Shown here piece by piece: positions 8,496-14,921 of a stretch of DNA of 48,851 nt. Location: positions 1-48,851 of the forward strand of contig JADZFW010000071.1 in assembly GCA_020854235.1 (NCBI GenBank), read 5' to 3'. The notes below the pieces were generated by a model. That model worked only from the letters and a program-made list of their open reading frames with translations, searched no databases and had not been told where the DNA came from. Numbering within the stretch: position 1 is the first letter of the stretch; every line of letters begins with the position of its first letter. The position numbers and the translations under genes are program-made. This DNA comes from Flavobacteriaceae bacterium. GTDB taxonomy: Bacteria > Bacteroidota > Bacteroidia > Flavobacteriales > Flavobacteriaceae.

Positions 8496-9194
8496 ATGTT
8501 TATTTCACTACAAGAAACCGTTCAAGCAACTCAAGAAGTATTGGAAGTGGCACCAGTTGAAAAAACCATGTCCATCATCCAATTATTGAAAGACAGCGGT
8601 CTTTCAGGACAAATCATTATATACATTATTCTTGGATTATTAGCCATGGGTTTGTTTATTTATTTTGAAAGACTTTCTGCTATTAATGCAGCATCCAAAG
8701 TAGATAAAAATTTCATGAATCAAATCAGGGATTATGTGAGCAATGGCAAATTGGATGCTGCCAAAATCCTATGTGCTCAAAATAGTACACCTGCCGCCAG
8801 ATTGGTAGAAAAAGGTATTTCACGTATTGGCAAACCATTGGATGACATCAATAAAGCCATTGAAAATGCTGGTAGTTTGGAAATATATAAATTGGAAAAA
8901 AACGTTAGTGTTTTGGCAACAATTGCAGGTGCTGCACCCATGTTAGGTTTTTTGGGAACTGTTGTCGGAATGATTATTGCATTTCACAACATGGCATCTA
9001 GTGGAGGTCAAGCCGAAATGGGAGTTCTTGCTGGTGGTATTTATACTGCGATGACCACAACAGTTGCAGGTTTGGTAGTAGGTATTATTGCTTATATTGC
9101 CTATAATCACTTGGTAGTAAAAACCAATAAAGTCGTACATCTCATGGAAGCCAATTCCGTCGAATTTTTGGATTTATTAAATGAACCTATTTAA
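8496..9194 (+). CDS. exbB: ExbB/MotA/TolQ-type proton channel
   Basis: A 232-residue inner-membrane protein with three hydrophobic segments (about 36-56, 135-160, 180-205). The second and third contain the family core APMLGFLGTVVGMI and YTAMTTTVAGLVVGI. With ExbD it forms the proton-driven motor that energises TonB. ATG 8496 is chosen; an upstream in-frame ATG at 8412 would overlap nhaB by 35 nt and add an atypical 28-residue stretch. exbD follows after 89 bp holding a stable hairpin; tonB-like and folC continue the operon. Confidence 0.92.
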   Translation: MFISLQETVQATQEVLEVAPVEKTMSIIQLLKDSGLSGQIIIYIILGLLAMGLFIYFERLSAINAASKVDKNFMNQIRDYVSNGKLDAAKILCAQNSTPAARLVEKGISRIGKPLDDINKAIENAGSLEIYKLEKNVSVLATIAGAAPMLGFLGTVVGMIIAFHNMASSGGQAEMGVLAGGIYTAMTTTVAGLVVGIIAYIAYNHLVVKTNKVVHLMEANSVEFLDLLNEPI

Positions 9195-9232
9195 AGTGTT
9201 CTTTTTGAGAAATTAAAATGTTTCCAAATTAA

Positions 9233-9260
9233 TTAAAGTTTGTTTGCAAAACAACTTTAA
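9233..9260 (+). other. Hairpin between exbB and exbD
   Basis: TTAAAGTT (9233-9240) pairs with AACTTTAA (9253-9260), and the inner GTTT/AAAC pairs after a single-T bulge, giving a 12-bp stem with a GCA loop. No T-run follows on the plus strand, so it is not a normal terminator; an mRNA-processing or stability hairpin is more likely. Confidence 0.5.
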
Positions 9261-9283
9261 ACCTAAATCTTTACATCAAAACA

Positions 9284-9670
9284 ATGAATTTCAAAAAAAG
9301 AAATAAAGTAAGTGCCGAATTCAGCATGGCCTCCATGACTGATTTGGTTTTTCTATTGTTGATTTTCTTTATGCTTTCAGCCAACACTCCCAATGCATTG
9401 GATTTACTTTTACCCAAAGCTAAAGGAAAATCCACTAACAAACAGAATGTTGCTATCAGTATTAAAAAAGATTTAACTTATTATATTGATGCTAAACCCA
9501 TTGCATTAGAAAATATTGAAAATGCATTGGTAAACAAACTCGCTAATGAAGAAAATCCAACGATTATATTACGGGTTGAAGAAACAGTTCCAATAGAAAA
9601 AGCAGTGACCGTAATGGATATTGCCAATAAGCATAAATTTAAAATTATTTTGGCTGTAAGACCCCAATAA
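9284..9670 (+). CDS. exbD: ExbD/TolR-family biopolymer transport protein
   Basis: A 128-residue protein with a short cytoplasmic N-terminus, one membrane helix (DLVFLLLIFFMLSA, residues about 20-33) carrying the conserved Asp at its start (SMTDLVF), and a periplasmic domain. In ExbD this Asp takes part in proton conduction, and a dimer sits inside the ExbB pentamer. The length is normal for the family. It lies 89 bp after exbB and 11 bp before the tonB-like gene. Confidence 0.92.
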   Translation: MNFKKRNKVSAEFSMASMTDLVFLLLIFFMLSANTPNALDLLLPKAKGKSTNKQNVAISIKKDLTYYIDAKPIALENIENALVNKLANEENPTIILRVEETVPIEKAVTVMDIANKHKFKIILAVRPQ

Positions 9671-9681
9671 ACCATAGAACC

Positions 9682-10470
9682 ATGTCAATTCTCAATACCA
9701 TACACGAAAGAAAAGCAGCTGTTGAGACCGCTGTCATCATGATTCTATTGATAATTTCCTTCTTCTTTTTAGGAATGACTTATATGGATCCACCTCCTGA
9801 AATTGGGATTGAATTGGTTATGTTGGATGAAGGTGGTTCTTCCAATTATGGTACTTCTGAAACCGGAAGTGGTGAAATACAACCCATGACTACCGATACT
9901 CCACAAAGCCAGAGCACCTCACAATCAAATTCGGAATCTTCGACGCCAACTTTAACCCAAGACCATGAAGATAATCCGGTTATAGTTAATAATCCAAAAG
10001 TTAAACCTAAAAAAGACAATCCAAAACCAGATCAATCCACTTTAAATGCAGTTAACAATATATCAAGTGCTCCATCAGATACAAATCAATCATCCACTTC
10101 ACATGGTAACACTACAGGTGGTGGCGATCAAGGAAATATTAATGGTAATCCCTACGCCAACTCATATTACGGTGATGGAAATGGAAAAGGAACAGGTACA
10201 GGATACGGTATAAATGGTAGAAACAAAACTTCTAACCAAAAATTCACTCAAGAATGTGATGAAGAAGGTAGAGTTGTTGTCCAAATTGAAGTTGATAGAA
10301 ATGGTAAGGTTATAAACGCAATACCTGGAGTTAAAGGCACAACAAATTCTGCTTCTTGTTTATTAGAACCAGCGAAACGAACAGCACTTTCCTATAGATT
10401 TAACGCAGACTCCAAAGCTCCAACTAAACAAATTGGTTTTGTAGTAGTTAACTTTACATTAGGTCAATAA
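9682..10470 (+). CDS. TonB-like energy transducer
   Basis: A 262-residue protein with one membrane anchor near residues 16-35, PPPEIGIELV just after it, a long low-complexity Ser/Thr/Asn/Gly linker (about 50-180, including KPKKDNPKPD), and a C-terminal domain with RVVVQIEVDRNGKV that ends in VVVNFTLGQ. This is the layout of TonB: it spans the periplasm and opens TonB-dependent receptors using the ExbB/ExbD motor. The linker is Ser/Gly-rich rather than the Pro/Lys/Glu-rich type of enterobacteria. Its stop codon is directly followed by the folC ATG. Confidence 0.82.
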   Translation: MSILNTIHERKAAVETAVIMILLIISFFFLGMTYMDPPPEIGIELVMLDEGGSSNYGTSETGSGEIQPMTTDTPQSQSTSQSNSESSTPTLTQDHEDNPVIVNNPKVKPKKDNPKPDQSTLNAVNNISSAPSDTNQSSTSHGNTTGGGDQGNINGNPYANSYYGDGNGKGTGTGYGINGRNKTSNQKFTQECDEEGRVVVQIEVDRNGKVINAIPGVKGTTNSASCLLEPAKRTALSYRFNADSKAPTKQIGFVVVNFTLGQ

Positions 10471-11688
10471 ATGACATATCCTGAATCACTTAGATGGATG
10501 TACGCCCAACTCCCCATGTATCATCGCGTGGGTGCTCAAGCTTATAAAAAAGATTTATCCAACACTCAGGCTTTAGCTCAATATTTAGGAAATCCGCATA
10601 ATCAATTTAAGTCAATACACGTTGCAGGAACAAATGGGAAAGGCTCTACAAGTCACATGTTAGCTTCAGTATTACAAGAAGCCGGTTATAAAGTGGGTTT
10701 GTACACTTCACCACATCTCAAGGACTTTAGAGAACGAATCAAGATCAATGGCGGTTGTATCAGTAAAAGAAATGTTTCAAGTTTTATTACTAAAAATCAA
10801 AGTTTTTTAGAAAAACAAGGTTTATCTTTCTTTGAAATGACTGTAGGTTTGGCATTTCATTATTTTGCAAAATCCAAAGTCGATATTGCGGTGATTGAAG
10901 TGGGTTTGGGTGGTCGATTGGACTCTACCAATATTATCAACCCTGAATTGTCCATTATTACCAATATTGGATACGATCATATGAATATGTTGGGAAATAC
11001 GCTCCCAGAAATTGCATTTGAAAAAGCTGGAATTATCAAAAAGGGAATTCCGGTGGTGATAGGTGAAAAACAGGAAGAAACTACTGCTGTTTTTGAACGA
11101 ATTGCCAAGTCACTTCAAGCTCCGATTTCTTTTGCATCCGATTCTCACTTGTCACTACCACCATACGAATTGAAAGGAAATTACCAAGTGCACAATGTCA
11201 AAACCGTGTTATCAGCTCTTAACATCCTTCATCAAAAAGGATGGAATTATAATCAACTAGCAATCGAAAAAGGTTTGATGCATACTGTTTACAATACCGG
11301 ATTACAAGGTCGTTGGCAAAAACTGGGCGAATATCCACTAATTATTTGTGATACGGCTCACAACAAAGACGGATTGAAATATACCATGCAACAAATCAAA
11401 GAGCAAAGCTTTAAACAATTACACATAGTCCTCGGCGTTGTGAATGATAAAGATTTGGATGCCTTTTTACCACTTTTCCCTTTATCGGCCACTTACTATT
11501 TCTGTCAGCCTAATATTCCAAGAGCTCTGGATAAAAAAATTCTTCAGAAAAAAGCTGCTGAATTTGGACTCAAGGGTCAAACTTATTCTTCAGTCAAACG
11601 AGCACTTTCAAAAGCTAAGAAACTGGCTACACCCAATGATTTTATATACATAGGTGGTAGCACTTTTGTTGTAGCTGAAGTTGTTTGA
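10471..11688 (+). CDS. folC: Bifunctional folylpolyglutamate synthase/dihydrofolate synthase
   Basis: A 405-residue Mur-ligase-fold protein. The ATP-binding motif GTNGKGSTSHML is at about residues 53-64; IEVGLGGRLDSTNII and the C-terminal ICDTAHNKDGL are family motifs. FolC adds glutamate to dihydropteroate and then to tetrahydrofolate, retaining folates in the cell. It starts at the base after the tonB-like stop codon, so the genes are very probably translated from one mRNA; the exbBD-tonB-folC order is, from memory, common in flavobacteria. It ends at a strong terminator (11706-11741). Confidence 0.94.
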   Translation: MTYPESLRWMYAQLPMYHRVGAQAYKKDLSNTQALAQYLGNPHNQFKSIHVAGTNGKGSTSHMLASVLQEAGYKVGLYTSPHLKDFRERIKINGGCISKRNVSSFITKNQSFLEKQGLSFFEMTVGLAFHYFAKSKVDIAVIEVGLGGRLDSTNIINPELSIITNIGYDHMNMLGNTLPEIAFEKAGIIKKGIPVVIGEKQEETTAVFERIAKSLQAPISFASDSHLSLPPYELKGNYQVHNVKTVLSALNILHQKGWNYNQLAIEKGLMHTVYNTGLQGRWQKLGEYPLIICDTAHNKDGLKYTMQQIKEQSFKQLHIVLGVVNDKDLDAFLPLFPLSATYYFCQPNIPRALDKKILQKKAAEFGLKGQTYSSVKRALSKAKKLATPNDFIYIGGSTFVVAEVV

Positions 11689-11705
11689 TTTTAAATAAAA
11701 TCCAT

Positions 11706-11741
11706 AAAAAAATCCTGTAATAACTTACAGGATTTTTTTTT
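11706..11741. terminator. Bidirectional terminator between folC and tRNA-Val
   Basis: AAAATCCTGTAA and TTACAGGATTTT form a perfect 12-bp stem with a TAAC loop, with A-runs on the left and T-runs on the right, so it can stop folC transcripts on the plus strand and tRNA transcripts on the minus strand. Confidence 0.9.
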
Positions 11742-11742
11742 G

Positions 11743-11817
11743 TGGTCAATACTGGATTCGAACCAGTGACTTCCACGTTGTCGACGTGACACTCTGAACC
11801 AACTGAGTTAATTGACC
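11743..11817 (-). tRNA. tRNA-Val, anticodon GAC, with C at position 33
   Basis: On the minus strand the acceptor arms GGTCAAT/ATTGACC pair fully, the D stem is ACTC/GAGT, the T arm is ACTGG-TTCGAAT-CCAGT, and the anticodon stem is TCACG/CGTGG with loop TCGACAA. By position the anticodon is GAC (valine). Position 33, almost always U, is C here. The discriminator is A and CCA is not encoded. Length is 75 nt. A terminator separates it from the upstream tRNA-Val(TAC), and no clear promoter of its own is visible. Confidence 0.88.
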
Positions 11818-11824
11818 AAACATA

Positions 11825-11849
11825 GTAGAAAATCAAAAAAACTTTCTAC
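11825..11849 (-). other. Small hairpin upstream of tRNA-Val(GAC)
   Basis: GTAGAAA (11825-11831) is complementary to TTTCTAC (11843-11849), a 7-bp stem with an 11-nt A-rich loop in the spacer between the two tRNA genes. It may mark a processing site in a joint precursor; nothing else supports a function. Confidence 0.3.
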
Positions 11850-11855
11850 GAAACT

Positions 11856-11884
11856 AAAAAAGGCTGTCGGAAGGACAACCTTTT
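11856..11884 (-). terminator. Terminator-like hairpin between the two valine tRNAs
   Basis: Read on the minus strand, AAAAGGTTGTC pairs with GACAGCCTTTT (11 bp, one T-G wobble) around a CTTCC loop and runs into T6. It lies immediately after tRNA-Val(TAC) and would end most of its transcripts before tRNA-Val(GAC). Confidence 0.6.
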
Positions 11885-11885
11885 G

Positions 11886-11960
11886 TGGGCGATGAGGGGT
11901 TCGAACCCCCGACCCCCTCGGTGTAAACGAGGTGCTCTGAACCAGCTGAGCTAATCGCCC
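11886..11960 (-). tRNA. tRNA-Val, anticodon TAC
   Basis: On the minus strand GGGCGAT/ATCGCCC form the acceptor stem, GCTC/GAGC the D stem, CCTCG/CGAGG the anticodon stem with loop TTTACAC (anticodon TAC, normal U33), and GGGGG-TTCGAAC-CCCTC-type pairing the T arm. Discriminator A; CCA not encoded. A strong Bacteroidota promoter lies just upstream at 11981-12011. Confidence 0.95.
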
Positions 11961-11980
11961 TATTACGTTTTTAGAGATTG

Positions 11981-12011
11981 CAAATATAAGACGATTATTT
12001 AATTTGGCAAA
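11981..12011 (-). promoter_or_regulatory. Promoter of the valine tRNA genes
   Basis: Read on the minus strand, TTTG (12011-12008) and TATATTTG (11988-11981) are separated by exactly 19 nt, a full match to the Bacteroidota sigma consensus. Transcription would start about 15 nt before tRNA-Val(TAC). The remaining bases to 12261 hold only AT-rich sequence; I see no gene or clear promoter there for the plus-strand ABC operon. Confidence 0.75.
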
Positions 12012-12261
12012 CTTTTTTATTAAAAACTAGCATTTTTTTTTATCACATAATTAAGTGGTTCATTATCAAATATTTTCATATATGACTTGAATTTCAGAAT
12101 ATTTGATTTCACATAAAGAATCGTTTACCAACAGACTTTACAAATTACTAATGAAACCTAACACATTGTTTATCATTCAATTAAATATTAATGAATTTCA
12201 TTTAATATCAAATGTAACATCTTACCCATTCATTCGTCTGATACTTTAAATCGGAAATCTT

Positions 12262-13155
12262 TTGGAAACTATCATACAACTTTTTAATTTAGATAAAAAA
12301 TACGGTGCCGTTCATGCCGTAAATAATTTGAGTTTTTCCATTCAGAAAGGCAATGTATATGGTATTTTGGGACCTAATGGGAGTGGAAAATCTACTACAT
12401 TGGGCATGTTGTTGAATGTGGTCAATCCAACCTCAGGAACATTTAATTGGTTTGATGGTCAAACCTCTACCCATGAAGCATTAAAAAAAGTCGGTGCTAT
12501 TATTGAAAGGCCTAATTTTTACCCTTATATGTCAGCAGCTCAAAATCTTGAGTTAGTTTGCAAAATTAAAGGTATAACAACAGATAAAATCAATGAAAAG
12601 CTTGAACTTGTAAATTTACTAGAACGCAGAAATGACAAATTTCGCACCTATTCTCTAGGTATGAAACAACGACTAGCTATTGCTTCTGCCCTACTGAACG
12701 ACCCTGAAATTTTAATTTTGGACGAACCCACCAATGGTTTAGATCCGAAAGGGATTCAAGAAATCAGAAATATCATCAAATTCATATCACAACAAGGAAC
12801 AACCATCTTATTGGCATCTCATTTATTGGATGAAGTTGAAAAAGTGTGTTCTCATGTTGTAGTTTTACAAAAAGGTCAAAAACTTTATGAAGGTCGCACT
12901 GATTTAATGACTCAATCACATGGTTTAGTAGAACTTAAAACTGAAGGTGATATTGAAAAACTCACATCGCTTTTACTTAAATTTGAAGGAATTGAAAAAA
13001 TTGAAAAAGAAAACGAAATGGTTTTAGCCTATTTGAATCTAGATATCAATACTGGACAATTGAATCAATATCTCTTTGAAAACGGTTTTGTAATATCACA
13101 TTTAAAAATGAGTAAACCAACACTTGAACAACGATTTTTAGTTTTAACTGAATAG
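12262..13155 (+). CDS. ABC transporter ATP-binding protein (BcrA/ABC-2 exporter type)
   Basis: A 297-residue ATPase with Walker A GPNGSGKST (37-45), the signature YSLGMKQRL, Walker B LILDEPTNGLDP, and a switch His in LLASHLLDEVE. The extra C-terminal 80 residues are typical of BcrA/CcmA-type ABC-2 exporters. It pairs with the permease at 13278, 122 bp downstream. The only usable start is TTG 12262, because an in-frame stop lies at 12247-12249 and the next ATG falls inside the nucleotide-binding core. The substrate is unknown; family members move antibiotics, lipids or peptides. Confidence 0.9.
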   Translation: METIIQLFNLDKKYGAVHAVNNLSFSIQKGNVYGILGPNGSGKSTTLGMLLNVVNPTSGTFNWFDGQTSTHEALKKVGAIIERPNFYPYMSAAQNLELVCKIKGITTDKINEKLELVNLLERRNDKFRTYSLGMKQRLAIASALLNDPEILILDEPTNGLDPKGIQEIRNIIKFISQQGTTILLASHLLDEVEKVCSHVVVLQKGQKLYEGRTDLMTQSHGLVELKTEGDIEKLTSLLLKFEGIEKIEKENEMVLAYLNLDINTGQLNQYLFENGFVISHLKMSKPTLEQRFLVLTE

Positions 13156-13277
13156 TTTATTCTCACAGATTTTAATCTTAAAATTATTTAACTAATACTA
13201 TTCCTTTAAATAACTTATATATTATCAATTTTAGATTTTAGAATTTAGAATTTGAAATTTAACTTATACCTAATAAT

Positions 13278-14108
13278 ATGTGGCGACTACTTCTAATAGA
13301 ATTACATAAAATAAAACATCATCGTGGTAGTAAATTTTTAATCATATCCTATTTTTTCTTATTAACCTCACTTGCATTGATTGCCTCAATTAAGTTTGAC
13401 ATTGGACCTGTAAAATTTCATTTAGCAGACCAAGGTATTTTCAACTTCCCATATATATGGCATCTCAATACTTATTTAGCAAGTATTCTTAAAATCTTTT
13501 TGATGTTGGTTATCGTATCGATGATGTCAAATGAATACAGTAACAATACATTGAAACAAAATTTAATTGACGGATTGAGTAAAAAAGAGTTTGTTTTGTC
13601 CAAATTTTATACCGTCATTTTATTTGGTTTTATATCTACCATTTTTGTTGCCCTAACTACACTGATTTTAGGATTGGTTTATTCAGATTATACTGAATGG
13701 GCTATCATTACTACTGATTTAGATTATTTGATATCCTATTTTATCAAATTAGTTGCTTTTTTTAGTTTTGGTTTGTTTTTAGGTGTTTTAGTAAAAAGAT
13801 CAGCATTTGCAATAGGAGCCTTATTCCTTTGGTTTATAGTAGAAAGTATATTTATTGGATTGATGCGTTGGAATTGGAAAATTGAAAATTACGATCATTA
13901 CACCCAATTTTTGCCGTTGAATGCGATGTCCAATTTGATAAAGGAACCTTTTACCCGTTTTAATGCCGTTAAATCGGTCGCTCAACAAATTGGAGAAACT
14001 ATACAAAAGGATTTTTCAGTCCAATTTACAGACATTATGATTGTAACAATATGGACTACAATCTTTGTTTATGGAACTTATTATATTTTGGAAAAGAGAG
14101 ATTTATAA
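13278..14108 (+). CDS. ABC-2 type transporter permease
   Basis: A 276-residue protein with about six hydrophobic segments (near 20-42, 70-90, 110-138, 155-172, 178-200 and 250-270), the layout of an ABC-2 permease of the bacitracin/lantibiotic-resistance kind. A cytoplasmic stretch EYSNNTLKQNLIDGLSKKEF after the second segment resembles the coupling region of this family. It follows its ATPase, and together they would form a homodimeric exporter in the inner membrane. The 122-bp spacer between them contains short AT-rich near-repeats (TTTAGAATTT-like) but no terminator. Confidence 0.85.
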   Translation: MWRLLLIELHKIKHHRGSKFLIISYFFLLTSLALIASIKFDIGPVKFHLADQGIFNFPYIWHLNTYLASILKIFLMLVIVSMMSNEYSNNTLKQNLIDGLSKKEFVLSKFYTVILFGFISTIFVALTTLILGLVYSDYTEWAIITTDLDYLISYFIKLVAFFSFGLFLGVLVKRSAFAIGALFLWFIVESIFIGLMRWNWKIENYDHYTQFLPLNAMSNLIKEPFTRFNAVKSVAQQIGETIQKDFSVQFTDIMIVTIWTTIFVYGTYYILEKRDL

Positions 14109-14135
14109 AAAAATCAGTAATTTTTCTAACAAGAA

Positions 14136-14825
14136 TTATTCATATCCTTCTGAAGCATGTTTTAATCCATCCATATCGGTAATTTTAATTTTGCGACCTT
14201 TTAAGTCAACCAATCCTTCATTTTTGTAATTAGATAAGAGACGAATAGCTGATTCAGTAGCGGTTCCTATTGCATTGGCAATCTCCTCACGAGTCAATTT
14301 AACATCTATAAAACCATCAGAATCAACTCCAAAAGTAGTTTGTAGCTGAAGTAAAATATCAGCTAGTCTTTCTTTTACTGATTTTTGAGCCATCATAGAA
14401 ATGGAAGCATTAGCTTGATTCAATTGATGGGATATATTTTTCATCAATTGCAACGAGAAAGCTGGATTTTCCTTTATTGCCTGCATTACTTTGGACTTAG
14501 GTATAAAGCAAACTTGCATATCTTCAAGTGCTGTAATAGTCAAACCTGCCGGTTCTTCACTTAATACAGATCGCTGCCCTAAAATATTACCTTGTTTTAA
14601 AAATTTGATGATTTGACTTTTTCCATTTGTATTCAATTTACTCATTTTACATTTGCCACTACGCAAACAATAAATACCATTCATCACATGACCTTCGGTC
14701 ACAATATTTTCACCTTTTTTAATATTTAGAGTCGTTTTACTTCGGGTAAAAGTCTCTAACTCCTCGAATACCAACGTACTAAATTCATTTTCATTTTTTA
14801 TGAAACAATGTTCACAAGCTCCCAT
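14136..14825 (-). CDS. Crp/Fnr-family transcriptional regulator of the cbb3 locus
   Basis: A 229-residue regulator with an N-terminal cyclic-nucleotide-like beta roll (KKGENIVTEGHVMNGIYCL, GNILGQRSVLSEEPAG) and a C-terminal winged HTH (LTREEIANAIG, then E191 and R195 in the recognition helix, the pair that reads TGA half-sites in Crp and Fnr). It has C4 and C7 near the N-terminus plus C53, C59 and C106, so a redox or Fe-S role is possible but not shown. Start ATG 14825 (MGACEHC) is preferred over an upstream in-frame start at 14945, which would overlap ccoI. It is divergent from ccoI and shares a 96-bp region with a TGA-N6-TCA operator, which makes it the likely oxygen-responsive controller of the oxidase genes. 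Confidence 0.88.
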   Translation of the reverse strand: MGACEHCFIKNENEFSTLVFEELETFTRSKTTLNIKKGENIVTEGHVMNGIYCLRSGKCKMSKLNTNGKSQIIKFLKQGNILGQRSVLSEEPAGLTITALEDMQVCFIPKSKVMQAIKENPAFSLQLMKNISHQLNQANASISMMAQKSVKERLADILLQLQTTFGVDSDGFIDVKLTREEIANAIGTATESAIRLLSNYKNEGLVDLKGRKIKITDMDGLKHASEGYE

Positions 14826-14860
14826 AGTTGTATTATTTAAGATATGTTGTAAATTTGTAA

Positions 14861-14868
14861 CAAATATA
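14861..14868 (-). promoter_or_regulatory. Candidate -7 element for the Crp/Fnr gene
   Basis: Read on the minus strand this is TATATTTG, 35 bp before the ATG at 14825. The FNR-type box at 14878-14891 lies immediately upstream, so the regulator could control its own gene. Confidence 0.5.
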
Positions 14869-14877
14869 TACAAAATA

Positions 14878-14891
14878 TTGATAATTATCAT
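14878..14891. promoter_or_regulatory. FNR-type operator between the regulator and ccoI
   Basis: TTGAT-AATT-ATCAT matches 9 of 10 positions of the FNR consensus TTGAT-N4-ATCAA and contains the perfect palindrome TGATAATTATCA. It lies in the divergent region of the Crp/Fnr gene and ccoI, centred about 37 bp before the ccoI ATG and 34.5 bp before the end of a weak -7 element (TAATTTTT, 14912-14919). Confidence 0.65.
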
Positions 14892-14921
14892 ATTTCCATA
14901 AACGAAAAGACTAATTTTTTT

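Noticed and set aside
11811-11822. TATGTTTG -7-like box at the 5' end of tRNA-Val(GAC)
   Set aside because: It overlaps the first base of the mature tRNA, so a start from it would fall inside the tRNA.
11642-11836. 64-residue minus-strand open frame across the terminator and tRNA-Val(GAC)
   Set aside because: It is read through a complete tRNA and the folC terminator; the peptide has no sensible composition.
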